NCBI GenBank assembly: GCA_016721305.1 | Contig: JADKIH010000001.1 | Coordinates: 248,001-312,000, forward strand | Length of the DNA: 64,000 bases | Origin: Bacteroidota bacterium | GTDB lineage: Bacteria > Bacteroidota > Bacteroidia > AKYH767-A > 2013-40CM-41-45 | Direction of reading: 5' to 3' | Shown here: positions 9,237 to 17,428 of the stretch, piece after piece | Layout of the letters: each line of letters opens with the position of its first letter | Numbering within the stretch: position 1 is the stretch's first letter | Made by a program: the position numbers and the translations under genes | Notes under the pieces: generated by a model | The model's input: only the letters and a program-made list of their open reading frames with translations | What the model was told of the DNA's origin: nothing | Database searches by the model: none

Positions 9237-10335
9237 CTGTCAGTACAACAATGCTTCCCGATTCGCGGGCCTTTTGCGAGAGGAAGTAAATCGGAATACA
9301 CGTTTCATCCGCCATTGGTTCGTCGAATATATCGACAACATGAGGAAGGAATTTTTCGATATCGCTATCGTTAACGATGATCTCGCTATGATTTGTATTA
9401 AAGAGCTTAGCTACTTTCGAAGCATAGAAACGTTCATCGTAATTCTGCTGCCCTTCGAAGCCAATGGAAAATGTATTTACCGGTCGACCTGTGAGACGGG
9501 CCATGTATGCGACGATGGCACTGGAATCAACTCCACCACTGAGAAATGCTCCAACAGGAACATCGCTCATCATTCGATAGCCGACAGCTTTTTCCAATGA
9601 TGAGCTCACAAGTGACTCTAAATCCTTATCTGATTTTGACTCTACCGTCTGATCATACTTCACTTCCCAAAACTCACGACGACGATACTCGCCATTTTTG
9701 GAAACAGTAAGAAGATGCCCCGGCTCCAGTTTGGCAATACCTTCGAACATTGTCTGAGGCGGTGCCAACATATTAAAAGTAAGAAAATGATAAAGCGCTT
9801 TTTCGTCGAGCTTACGCGGAACCCATGGAAGAGTCAATAACGCTTTCAGCTCAGAAGAGAATGCGAATTTACCATCGGCGAATGTATAATAGAACGGTTT
9901 CTTTCCGACACGATCACGAGCAATGAAAAGCTCCTCTTTCGAAGGATTCCAGATTGCAAACGCGAACATTCCGTTAAGATAGTCGACACAGGCTTCTCCG
10001 AATTTTTCATAGAGTAAAAGAAGAATTTCAGTATCGCTGTCGCTATTAAGTTTAACGTCTTTGAAAAAGCGATTTTTAAGTTCGAGGTAATTATATATTT
10101 CTCCATTGAAAACGATGACGGTTCCATTGGAGGTAATCATTGGCTGATGCCCGGCCGGAGAGAGATCGATGATCGAAAGACGAAGATGACCGAAATGCAA
10201 TTTGCGATTCTCAGTGCTCCAATAACCCTGATCATCCGGACCGCGATGGCGGATGGCTGTATTCATGGAATTGATGAGAGCTCTGCCCTCTTCTATTCCA
10301 TTTCCAAAACTAAGGATGCCATTGATTCCGCACAT
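9163..10335 (-). CDS. asnB: Asparagine synthase (glutamine-hydrolysing), N-terminal fragment
   Basis: The ATG at 10335 places the catalytic Cys at position 2 (MCGINGIL), as required for the class II glutaminase domain. The glutaminase part has RHRGPDDQGYW and FNGEIYNY, and the ATP-pyrophosphatase loop is SGGVDSSAI at about residue 260. AsnB-like amidotransferases in polysaccharide clusters either make asparagine or amidate a sugar acid; the latter is an inference from context. The frame breaks after RKYIKLFPL at about 9175: the span 8427-10335 is 1909 nt, so either one extra base or two missing bases. A corrected protein would be about 635 aa, normal for the family. Confidence 0.9.
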   Translation of the reverse strand: MCGINGILSFGNGIEEGRALINSMNTAIRHRGPDDQGYWSTENRKLHFGHLRLSIIDLSPAGHQPMITSNGTVIVFNGEIYNYLELKNRFFKDVKLNSDSDTEILLLLYEKFGEACVDYLNGMFAFAIWNPSKEELFIARDRVGKKPFYYTFADGKFAFSSELKALLTLPWVPRKLDEKALYHFLTFNMLAPPQTMFEGIAKLEPGHLLTVSKNGEYRRREFWEVKYDQTVESKSDKDLESLVSSSLEKAVGYRMMSDVPVGAFLSGGVDSSAIVAYMARLTGRPVNTFSIGFEGQQNYDERFYASKVAKLFNTNHSEIIVNDSDIEKFLPHVVDIFDEPMADETCIPIYFLSQKARESGSIVVLTGDGSDELFAGYRNWRKYIKLFPLV

Positions 10336-10351
10336 TTTTTTTACTTTCCTT

Positions 10352-11347
10352 TCATTCACGTTCAACCACTTCCACCCAACGTTTTTTAAAATACGCAGGA
10401 TCGAACTGGCTAACATACGCCTGACCACGTTTTACATATTCATCGCGCTTTTGCATGACAATTTCAATTTCAGGCAGAAGACGCTCTTTAGTAGCTACGA
10501 TCGGCTGACCGGCTTTCGTCAGTAATTCGTGCATACCACCTGTACCGCTGCCGACAACCGGAGTGCCACTGAGCAAAGCTTCGTGTGCAATTCGATTCCA
10601 GCCTTCGATCATGAGCGAGAAGGCTACAACGACAGATGAAATACGGAGCAAGGTAAGATACTCGGCACGGGTTAAATTCATGTACTGCACTTTCAGATCT
10701 GGAGTGCGATTTTTTGCTCCGGTCATGACTAAATGGTAATCCGTTTCCTTCAGTGCATCATATACTTCATAGACACCCTTTTCGCGAAGGGCGTTTCCGA
10801 TGTATATTATTTTTTTGTTCTCGGGTATATTAAACTTTTCGCGAAAAGCCTTTTCATCGACGGGAGCATTATAAATTGAAAGATCGAAGGAATTATAAAT
10901 CACTTCCACATGAGTTGCACCCATGTGTGCAAAATAATTTTTCCAGTATTCCGATACTGTAACAATTGCGTCGCAGTAGCGAGCCCGACGGAGAAGGCGA
11001 TAAAAATACCAACGGTGATACCAGCCACTGTTCATTATTTCCGGATCCACGTGATGAATCATGGCGATAGACTTTTGTCCATCTCTGCGCTTTCCGTAAA
11101 CAACGGGAAACGGCTCCATAATGAGTAAGTCGGCCTTCGCTTTGTAGGAAGCCATCCGAAACCAGTATTTCCATACCGGCTCATTATCACGAATCGCGAC
11201 TTGATCGACATCGATTTTATAATTCTCAGACAAAGCCAAAGCCGACTGCACATCGTAGGCATTGCCGCCATTGATGAACGCCGTTACTACTCCTTTTTTG
11301 AAGGAGTCGTACACTGCTTTATTTTTGCTTTGCCAGAGTATGTTCAT
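10352..11347 (-). CDS. Glycosyltransferase family 4
   Basis: This 331-aa protein has a GT-B fold pattern: a short N-terminal domain, a middle strand KKIIYIGNALREKGVYEVYD, and a C-terminal donor site SLMIEGWNRIAHEALLSGTP followed by VVGSGTGGMHEL. The E-x7-E motif is seen as EGWNRIAHE. It is shorter than average for GT4 but appears complete, with a clear start and its stop 16 nt before asnB. It probably adds one sugar of the repeat unit. Confidence 0.85.
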   Translation of the reverse strand: MNILWQSKNKAVYDSFKKGVVTAFINGGNAYDVQSALALSENYKIDVDQVAIRDNEPVWKYWFRMASYKAKADLLIMEPFPVVYGKRRDGQKSIAMIHHVDPEIMNSGWYHRWYFYRLLRRARYCDAIVTVSEYWKNYFAHMGATHVEVIYNSFDLSIYNAPVDEKAFREKFNIPENKKIIYIGNALREKGVYEVYDALKETDYHLVMTGAKNRTPDLKVQYMNLTRAEYLTLLRISSVVVAFSLMIEGWNRIAHEALLSGTPVVGSGTGGMHELLTKAGQPIVATKERLLPEIEIVMQKRDEYVKRGQAYVSQFDPAYFKKRWVEVVERE

Positions 11348-11432
11348 TTATTTAGCCGGATCGTTTCTCGGAATTTTCATTCAATCCCTTATTGTTTTTT
11401 TGATTGTCTCGAAATATAGCAGAGCAATTTTT

Positions 11433-12410
11433 TTACATCATCCGCAGGCTCGAAGTAAGAGGAATGAAATTTGGAATATGTTTTTTATTGTACTCTGCCA
11501 TTGCAGAAGACAACTCATAACGGTTTTTCAAAACAGATGGACAATTTTTATTGACAGGCAATTTGACCATGAACGTCGTAAGCCGGCTTTCAAAATTGTA
11601 GTACTTTTTACTGAAGAAAGAAGCAGGAAATGATGGAATTCTCAATCCACGGCTTGTAATATCGAGGACGGAAGATTGTTGCCACTTTACATTTTTCGTA
11701 AAGCGTCCTGATTGAATGCCCGGTGTAAAAACCGGCGCTGCCTGTAATTCACCGGCAAGAACATCCTTCAGAAGATCAAAGAGCTTGTCGAAGGCAGGAA
11801 CTAATTCCTTTTGAGCGTGAGAGTCCAGAAACCACTTTTTCCTAAGTTCAATTATTTCTTGCACCAAATTATATAACGGACCGTTCTTCAGTCCTAGAAA
11901 TTCCAAATCATATTCCAGCGCTCTGGCTTCAAGTAAGAATGCTCTTACCTTTATAATGCGATACGTTTTCTGCATCATCATCACGAAAAGCATTTTTATC
12001 ATGAACTCCAATGCTGTTTGACGACGAAGGATTTTATCGTCCGACTCCGGAATTTTTGTTTGAGGAAAAATATCTTCCCCTCCTATCAAACGGTAATTAT
12101 GAAAATGCGTGATAGCGGCCGCCTCTTTGAAATGCGACTCTGAGGCACCGAAGAGAGGATGAACAAAAATATATTTCGATTCGTTTTCTAATTTAGCCAA
12201 TGGATTGTAAGCTGTTGAAGCCTCATCTCGGAATACAACAACCATATCGAGATCACTAATTCCCGGAGCTGTAACACTGCCGATTCTATATACGCTTCGC
12301 ACCTTCCCATGATTCATCAGGGCGCTGCATACAGCATTGACAGCAACTTCGTACCATTCGGGCCGAACATACGAGGGAAGATCTATCAATGTGTAGTGAC
12401 CTGATTTCAT
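11433..12410 (-). CDS. Nucleotidyltransferase-fold protein (Pol beta superfamily), second of a pair
   Basis: This 325-aa protein carries YRIGSVTAPGISDLDMVVVF at about residues 41-60, matching the G-S-x9-10-D-x-D active-site pattern of minimal nucleotidyltransferases, which bind two metal ions and transfer NMPs. The remaining 250 residues are helix-rich and contain a KMLFVMMMQKTYRIIKVRAF segment, and no other domain is recognised. Its ATG overlaps the stop of the neighbouring nucleotidyltransferase-like gene by 4 nt, so the two are translationally coupled. Target and nucleotide are unknown; placement in a polysaccharide cluster suggests activation or modification of a pathway intermediate, which is inference only. 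Confidence 0.65.
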   Translation of the reverse strand: MKSGHYTLIDLPSYVRPEWYEVAVNAVCSALMNHGKVRSVYRIGSVTAPGISDLDMVVVFRDEASTAYNPLAKLENESKYIFVHPLFGASESHFKEAAAITHFHNYRLIGGEDIFPQTKIPESDDKILRRQTALEFMIKMLFVMMMQKTYRIIKVRAFLLEARALEYDLEFLGLKNGPLYNLVQEIIELRKKWFLDSHAQKELVPAFDKLFDLLKDVLAGELQAAPVFTPGIQSGRFTKNVKWQQSSVLDITSRGLRIPSFPASFFSKKYYNFESRLTTFMVKLPVNKNCPSVLKNRYELSSAMAEYNKKHIPNFIPLTSSLRMM

Positions 12411-13420
12411 ACAGAAAGATTTTGAATTTTATATTTGGCCAATGCTGTAAAATTATTCATGCGAGCAAAGAGACCATTACTTATCATTGACTGTATAAAT
12501 ACGGGAACTTCGAGTGCAATTTTTTGACGACGTTTCCAGCTGATAAAATCGAGTCGCTGGAGAAATGCCTGTTCGGCCGGTGAAAGATCCACCACCCATG
12601 AAGATCTTATAGAGGATACTTCGTCCATGACAGCATACTCTTCATCACGGAAATCCTTTTTCATCTCCTGAAAGCTATATTTCTTAAATATCCCTTTACG
12701 ATCGCGAGCCTGAACGTATGTTGCGGGCAGCATCATAAACTCGCTGAAGATAGCTTTGAGCTGATACAGATTCCAATGCCGATGTTTATCAGATAATTTT
12801 CGCTGAAGGCTTTCGCAGAAACGGAAGAATGATTTTCTAAAATCCACATCCGGCTTTTCCTGAACACGCAGCGAGAGACTCTTCTCACCAATCAGAGAAC
12901 GCGAATGATTCAGCACCGCAACAGGCAGAAACCATTCCGGATAGTTGACAAGGTCATTCTCGGAAAGCACAAACCAACCATGATGCTGGAACGGATCGAT
13001 GCGATGCATGATGCGACGCATGTTATGTAATGTAAAAGCTACATCGGATAATTTCTTTTCGTCAGACAAAACTTCACGACTGAGAATGACGAGTCCGTCG
13101 AAATCACTGTAAGGAATTTCTTCTCCTGTGGCAAAACTACCATGAACAAAAGCGCCGGTAAGATGCTGACGAATATTCATGAGTTCGTTTTTCATTTGCA
13201 GCATATCTTCGTTCTTCCCGGTATATGCAGGAAAATCAATTCGTACTTCCTCATGAGGAGAGACGATAATTTTCTTCGAGTACATTCGGGAAATCAACTT
13301 TGCATTGCGACGGAATAATCGCATCGGAAAAAAAACAGACAGCATTCCACCCGACGGAGTAAAGTAACCACCGTTGATGTATCTGTTTAAAAAATATGTA
13401 CGGTTTTGCGCCGACCACAT
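12407..13420 (-). CDS. Nucleotidyltransferase-fold protein (Pol beta superfamily), first of a pair
   Basis: This 337-aa protein contains GAFVHGSFATGEEIPYSDFD at about residues 91-110, the G-S-x-D-x-D signature of the Pol beta nucleotidyltransferase fold with DFDG supplying the metal-binding acids. It is of similar size to the gene that overlaps it downstream by 4 nt, and both keep intact-looking catalytic residues, but outside the motif they look little alike. It is the first gene of a minus-strand run whose promoter should lie between 13421 and 13667, a region shared with the divergent methyltransferase gene. No Bacteroidota promoter match was found there by eye. Confidence 0.65.
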   Translation of the reverse strand: MWSAQNRTYFLNRYINGGYFTPSGGMLSVFFPMRLFRRNAKLISRMYSKKIIVSPHEEVRIDFPAYTGKNEDMLQMKNELMNIRQHLTGAFVHGSFATGEEIPYSDFDGLVILSREVLSDEKKLSDVAFTLHNMRRIMHRIDPFQHHGWFVLSENDLVNYPEWFLPVAVLNHSRSLIGEKSLSLRVQEKPDVDFRKSFFRFCESLQRKLSDKHRHWNLYQLKAIFSEFMMLPATYVQARDRKGIFKKYSFQEMKKDFRDEEYAVMDEVSSIRSSWVVDLSPAEQAFLQRLDFISWKRRQKIALEVPVFIQSMISNGLFARMNNFTALAKYKIQNLSV

Positions 13421-13667
13421 ACGCTGTATCTCCTTCCTTCAACTGTTGACGAATGCCTGAGAGGTAAAATTCTACTTGGAGTAAAATTACATACGACTTT
13501 GCAGTTCGCCACCAAGGGGCAGGAACAATTTTATATGGGAAAAAGCCCTAAATGTTACAAAATCGAAGAATTTATGTAACTGACACGTCATGAGTACAGG
13601 AAAATTTTGCGGATACTGTAACCTACGATGAAATTGAGGGTTGAAGAAAGCTGAGTAAAACTGTACA

Positions 13668-14429
13668 ATGAAATCGAAAGACATAAACATCGCACCCAGC
13701 GTGGTGAATCAACAGCAGTCGAATAACCGAAAGGAAATTATTGATTTGTTTAACAACAATCCGCTGCCTGATGAAGAATTGATGCGTAATCTGGGCTTGT
13801 TTTTGAATCCGGCCGATTTCAGAAAGTTTCTTTTCATCAATGATTTGTATCGTAAAAATATCGGTATCCATGGAGTTATTATGGAATTCGGTGTTCGCTG
13901 GGGACAAAATCTGAATTTATTTCAGGGCCTCCGCTCTATCTATGAACCTTTCAACTACAGTCGCCGCATTATCGGCTTCGATACCTGGGAAGGCTTCCCT
14001 TCTGTTCATGAAAAAGACGGCGCCGAACGTTACGCTATTCAAGGCGGATACAATGTGACGGCTAACTACAAGGATTATCTTGAAAAAGTTCTTAAGAATC
14101 TGGAAAACGAAAGTCCGCTTGAGCATTTGAAAAAGTTTGAACTCGTTCAGGGCGACGCCAGTGTTGAACTGGAGAAATACCTCAAAGCACATCCCGAAAC
14201 AATTATCTCTCTCGCCTACTTTGATTTTGATATTTACGAGCCGACGAAAAAATGTCTCGAGCTCATTAAACCCCATATTACAAAAGGAACCATTATCGGT
14301 TTCGACGAACTAAACCAACCAAAATTCCCGGGCGAAACTGTCGCTTTACGCGAGGTGCTGGGGTTGGATAAGTTTAGTATTAGGAGGAGTGAGTTTAGTC
14401 ACTATCAGTCGTACCTGGTGGTGGAGTAG
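13668..14429 (+). CDS. TylF/MycF-like SAM-dependent methyltransferase
   Basis: This 253-aa protein is the only plus-strand gene in the cluster. It has GVIMEFGVRWGQNLNLFQGL (SAM-binding motif I), RRIIGFDTWEGFP (motif II, with the FDTW..FP phrase common in TylF/MycF-type sugar O-methyltransferases) and SLAYFDFDIYEPTKK with metal-binding aspartates, followed by KGTIIGFDELNQPKFPGE. These fit a Mg2+-dependent methyltransferase acting on a sugar hydroxyl. The gene is divergent from the nucleotidyltransferase pair and convergent with the next GT4 gene, so it likely has its own promoter in 13443-13667. Confidence 0.82.
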   Translation: MKSKDINIAPSVVNQQQSNNRKEIIDLFNNNPLPDEELMRNLGLFLNPADFRKFLFINDLYRKNIGIHGVIMEFGVRWGQNLNLFQGLRSIYEPFNYSRRIIGFDTWEGFPSVHEKDGAERYAIQGGYNVTANYKDYLEKVLKNLENESPLEHLKKFELVQGDASVELEKYLKAHPETIISLAYFDFDIYEPTKKCLELIKPHITKGTIIGFDELNQPKFPGETVALREVLGLDKFSIRRSEFSHYQSYLVVE

Positions 14430-14600
14430 ATGATTAGATGATTAGCTGATTAGTTGATTAGCTAATGAAAGCTACGAAAACAAAGGAGAGTGCTTCTGTG
14501 TAGGCTACAATAATTGGACGATTTAATCTCATCAAAATTCAACGTAACGTTGCTTCAGTGCTTTTGCCACTAATTAGCTAATCAGCAAATCAGCTAATTA
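14430..14600. repeat. Paired inverted GATTAGCTGATTAG arrays between convergent genes
   Basis: Right after the plus-strand stop at 14429 there is a run of GATTAG/GCTGATTAG units (14430-14466); about 105 bp later the complementary run CTAATTAGCTAATCAGCAAA occurs (14571-14597), ending at the stop of the minus-strand GT4. Each gene therefore has the repeat in its own sense orientation after its stop, and the two runs can pair. The likely role is a 3'-end structure or terminator for both converging transcripts. Confidence 0.75.
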
Positions 14601-14999
14601 CCGAAGGGAAGCGGCAAAGGCCATCAACTCCCTCGTCTTACTGTCAAAAGAAAGCGCTTTGATATCTTCGCGGGCTTTTTGGGAGAGAGAGTTGGCTAGT
14701 GCAGGATTATCTACTAAATGTTTGATTCCTTCGGCGAGGGCTTGGGGATTGTCGGGAGCGACGAAAAATACATTTGATTTATTGAGTACGTCTTGAGTGG
14801 CAGGGTGTCGGGGGTAATGACGACGTTGCCGGTCGACATGTATTCGTTTATCTTTTGCGGATAGTTGAATTCGATCATGTGATCTTTCGACGTGTAGTAG
14901 CTTACGAGAATATCGGCTGCCATCTGATAATTGCGGACGGCAGATGAATCGTTGAAGAAGCCGGTGAAGATGGCATTCTCTACTCCTATTTCCGCACAA
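14598..14999 (-). CDS. Glycosyltransferase family 4, C-terminal fragment
   Basis: In-frame coding for this protein starts near 14805 with TPATQDVLNKSNVFFVAPDN, followed by the usual C-terminal helix LAEGIKHLVDNPALANSLSQ. Residues upstream of that point in this frame are out-of-frame translation of the N-terminal fragment and are basic nonsense. One base missing from the GGG run at 14803-14805 (CCCC to CCC on the coding strand) explains the break. Confidence 0.82.
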   Translation of the reverse strand: MCGNRSRECHLHRLLQRFICRPQLSDGSRYSRKLLHVERSHDRIQLSAKDKRIHVDRQRRHYPRHPATQDVLNKSNVFFVAPDNPQALAEGIKHLVDNPALANSLSQKAREDIKALSFDSKTRELMAFAASLR

Positions 15000-15796
15000 T
15001 ACTTTTTTACGCTTTCGACTGCACTTTCACGACCACCGGTGAAGATGAACTTGTAGTCTTTGAGAATGGCCGCAGACTGAAGAATGTATTTTAATTCGTT
15101 CACGTCCATTCCCAATTTCCCGGTATAGACGATTAGAGGTTTGTTCTCATTGTAGTTGATTCTCTTCCTTGCCTCAGCTTTTGTCGGGTCATTTTCATAA
15201 ACAGGAACGGGCGCTAAAGAGAGCATGAACTTCTCTTTCGGAAGCGGAACGATTTTCATGATGGCATCGCGTGTGGTTGTGACGCCGGCAAACACTCCAT
15301 CGGAATTTTTAACAACCCACTTAAATAAACGACGATTGGTTACTTCGGCTGCTGCAAAGATGACTTTTGTACGTAGGAGACTTCCTGTCATTTTCCTCAA
15401 TAAAAGCATAGGGAAAACCGACTTCGGATCTCGAGATAAAATGACGGCAGGGCGACGCGAAAATAATTGAGTGAGAGCAATCCGAAATGCTGTTATTGTA
15501 AATGCAAAGAGCATTATAGCAAAGGCATGCAGCGGATGTGAATTTTCTCTCATCCATGTGTACTGCATCGTCGTTTTGAACTTATTCTTAACAGCAAAGG
15601 CCCCGGGGATTTCGCTGCGACGAATATTCTCCTTCATGTAGACGTACGGATAAACGATTTCCACATCAGCACCGTTGCCTGCTAATCCATCGCACATTCG
15701 CATATCGAAAATGCGATTTGTCGTTGGGCGCAATAAACAAAACGGAGAGAGAATAAAATATCGGGGTCGCTGATGATCCTTCATACTACCGGGCAA
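14714..15796 (-). CDS. Glycosyltransferase family 4, N-terminal fragment
   Basis: The protein starts MPGSMKDHQRPRYFILSPFC and contains NRIFDMRMCDGLAGNGADVE, the acceptor-domain loop, and later NKPLIVYTGKLGMDVNELKY and YKFIFTGGRESAVESVKKYC typical of GT4 second-domain strands. The donor-site region NYPQKINEYMSTGNVVITPD follows, with K and E in the expected places. The frame is lost immediately afterwards (DTLPLKTY instead of DTPATQDV). The span 14598-15796 is 1199 nt, one base short of 400 codons. It starts 2 nt after the GNAT stop. Confidence 0.85.
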   Translation of the reverse strand: MPGSMKDHQRPRYFILSPFCLLRPTTNRIFDMRMCDGLAGNGADVEIVYPYVYMKENIRRSEIPGAFAVKNKFKTTMQYTWMRENSHPLHAFAIMLFAFTITAFRIALTQLFSRRPAVILSRDPKSVFPMLLLRKMTGSLLRTKVIFAAAEVTNRRLFKWVVKNSDGVFAGVTTTRDAIMKIVPLPKEKFMLSLAPVPVYENDPTKAEARKRINYNENKPLIVYTGKLGMDVNELKYILQSAAILKDYKFIFTGGRESAVESVKKYCAEIGVENAIFTGFFNDSSAVRNYQMAADILVSYYTSKDHMIEFNYPQKINEYMSTGNVVITPDTLPLKTYSINQMYFSSLPTIPKPSPKESNI

Positions 15797-15798
15797 AT

Positions 15799-16329
15799 TT
15801 AGCGGACAGGAAATTCACGCGCCAATACGGCCATGTATAACTGATCAGAATACTTGCCTTGCTTGTACACATCTTCTCTCAGCGTTCCTTCAGTCTTGAA
15901 CCCGCAATTTTCGTAAATCCTGATTGCAGCAATATTTTCTTTTCTGACTTTTAAATAAACCCTGTTCAAGCCGAGATTTTGAAAAGCGAATTGAATCGTT
16001 TTATAACAAGCTTCTTTTCCGAAGCCTTTACCTTTCTGTGCTGCATCGATGAGAATAGCAAACTCCGCCTGGCGATGAATGAGATTAATGTTTTTCAGAA
16101 ATGTCATTCCAACAAGCTGATTGCCGGCAGTAGTTTCAACTCCGAACGTAGTATTCGGAAAATTGACTTTAATATTTTTCTCATACCAGTCGAGCTCTTC
16201 TTCGTAGCTCACCGGAAACGGGTGACCGGAAAAGTCGTTACGGACTTCCTCCTGATTGCGCCACTTCCAGGTATGTCGTGCATCTTCGAGCGTCAAAGCG
16301 CGAAGATGAATGGTGTCTTTTGTACTCAT
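15799..16329 (-). CDS. GNAT family N-acetyltransferase (RimJ/RimL or PseH-like)
   Basis: This 176-aa protein has the GNAT layout: LRALTLEDARHTWKWRNQEE at the start, the acetyl-CoA loop DAAQKGKGFGKEACYKTIQF (Q/R-x-x-G-x-G/A pattern as KGKGFGKEA) near residue 95, and RIYENCGFKTEGTLREDVYK near the end. Such enzymes in surface-sugar clusters (for example PseH) acetylate an amino group on an NDP-aminosugar; here the two aminotransferases of the cluster could supply the substrate. It overlaps the FemAB-like gene by 4 nt. Confidence 0.87.
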   Translation of the reverse strand: MSTKDTIHLRALTLEDARHTWKWRNQEEVRNDFSGHPFPVSYEEELDWYEKNIKVNFPNTTFGVETTAGNQLVGMTFLKNINLIHRQAEFAILIDAAQKGKGFGKEACYKTIQFAFQNLGLNRVYLKVRKENIAAIRIYENCGFKTEGTLREDVYKQGKYSDQLYMAVLAREFPVR

Positions 16330-16811
16330 TTCATGTCCTCCCCTGTTAAACGGTAACGCTGAAGGATGGGCTTATATTGAACTGCGTGCTGAGGATACGT
16401 TTCTTCCCATTGCTGAATGAGCGCATCGTACACACGTTGATTATGGATTCTTTTCCCAATCGTAAACTTAACGAGTACGTCGGAGAAATTCAATTTAAAT
16501 ACTAAGAGCGGATCATCGGCCGATGCAGTAACGCCACCGCCGAGGTGAATTTGCTGAAGCCCTTTTCGCTTCGCCCACAAAATACCGTGATGCAACATCA
16601 GATTACTGACGGCATTTTTCTTCCCTTCTTCTGTGGCAGACGAAAGAAAGTAATGGCCAATTGTTTCTCCTTTGAGGAAAACAGTAGCGCCTAAAATTTC
16701 ACCATTCAGTCGGGCCGTCATGAATGCACCGGACTGGACAGTTAGCCTTTTCATTTCAGCGAAAAATGCATCTGAAAAGAAATACATTTTTGCAGCACCG
16801 ATTCGCTGCAT
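16326..16811 (-). CDS. FemAB-like GNAT protein, C-terminal fragment
   Basis: Coding in this frame belongs to the protein from about 16849 (DFDKFVSIYLENMQRIGAAK). It contains the second GNAT-like domain with ARLNGEILGATVFLKGETIG and LMLHHGILWAKRKGLQQIHL, followed by FKLNFSDVLVKFTIGKRIHN, the arrangement of FemAB/BioF-type acyl- or aminoacyl-transferases. See the N-terminal entry for the single-base deletion. Confidence 0.83.
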   Translation of the reverse strand: MQRIGAAKMYFFSDAFFAEMKRLTVQSGAFMTARLNGEILGATVFLKGETIGHYFLSSATEEGKKNAVSNLMLHHGILWAKRKGLQQIHLGGGVTASADDPLLVFKLNFSDVLVKFTIGKRIHNQRVYDALIQQWEETYPQHAVQYKPILQRYRLTGEDMK

Positions 16812-17419
16812 ATTCTCGAGATAAATAGAGACGAATTTGTCGAAGTCTTTGCTTCGGGATCGAACTGAATCTGCACTCCGGTTTTCTCTGCTTTGCGAAT
16901 CTTATTGCGATTCTGACTGCTATAGCCGAGAAACAACTCTTCGGCAGAACGCTCCAACTTTACCGTGACATAATCACGCAGCGGAACGATCGACATTGAA
17001 TTTGAGCTATGAAATAAATCGTCGTTCGACAAAAGCGGATTGAAGCGAACGAATTCCGTCACCACATTTTCTTCTGCACAGAAACGACGAAATTCTTCGT
17101 CAGCTTCGCGAACGAAATTATCGTCGCTCGTTGTGCTGATCGGGCCCGTATAGCCGTAAGCGGTTTCAATATCTTTGTAAGGAGATTCGGCACCTGCAAT
17201 TAAGACAGGACGAAGCAGAAACGGATAATAATATTTTTCTCCGTCACGTTCGAAATAGAAAAGACGAATGTCGCCATCGCCGTTGGCCTGGTACATTCGA
17301 TGGTAATCGTATGAAAAATTGATGTCTCGCAAATGCTCAGGGAGCGAATGAAAACACTCATCCCATCCCGCTTTATCATCGGCCTTCAAAACTCTCGACT
17401 TCTCCTTCACTGCATTCAC
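16751..17419 (-). CDS. FemAB-like GNAT protein (Acetyltransf_6 type), N-terminal fragment
   Basis: The N-terminal domain shows LRDINFSYDYHRMYQANGDG and YYYPFLLRPVLIAG, then YGYTGPISTTSD and the basic segment LFLGYSSQNRNKIRKAEKTG typical of FemABX-like transferases of polysaccharide loci. The family joins amino acids or acyl groups to amino functions, using aminoacyl-tRNA or acyl-CoA. The frame fails after FDPEAK: adding one base to the TTT run at 16848-16850 (AAA to AAAA on the coding strand) restores FDPEAKDFDKFVSIY and a 364-aa protein. The start lies 9 nt after the aminotransferase stop. Confidence 0.83.
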   Translation of the reverse strand: MNAVKEKSRVLKADDKAGWDECFHSLPEHLRDINFSYDYHRMYQANGDGDIRLFYFERDGEKYYYPFLLRPVLIAGAESPYKDIETAYGYTGPISTTSDDNFVREADEEFRRFCAEENVVTEFVRFNPLLSNDDLFHSSNSMSIVPLRDYVTVKLERSAEELFLGYSSQNRNKIRKAEKTGVQIQFDPEAKTSTNSSLFISRICSESVLQKCISFQMHFSLK

Positions 17420-17428
17420 GGTTTGGAT

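Noticed and set aside
14430..14600. Insertion sequence
   Set aside because: Inverted arms are present, but there is no transposase and no target-site duplication that can be seen.
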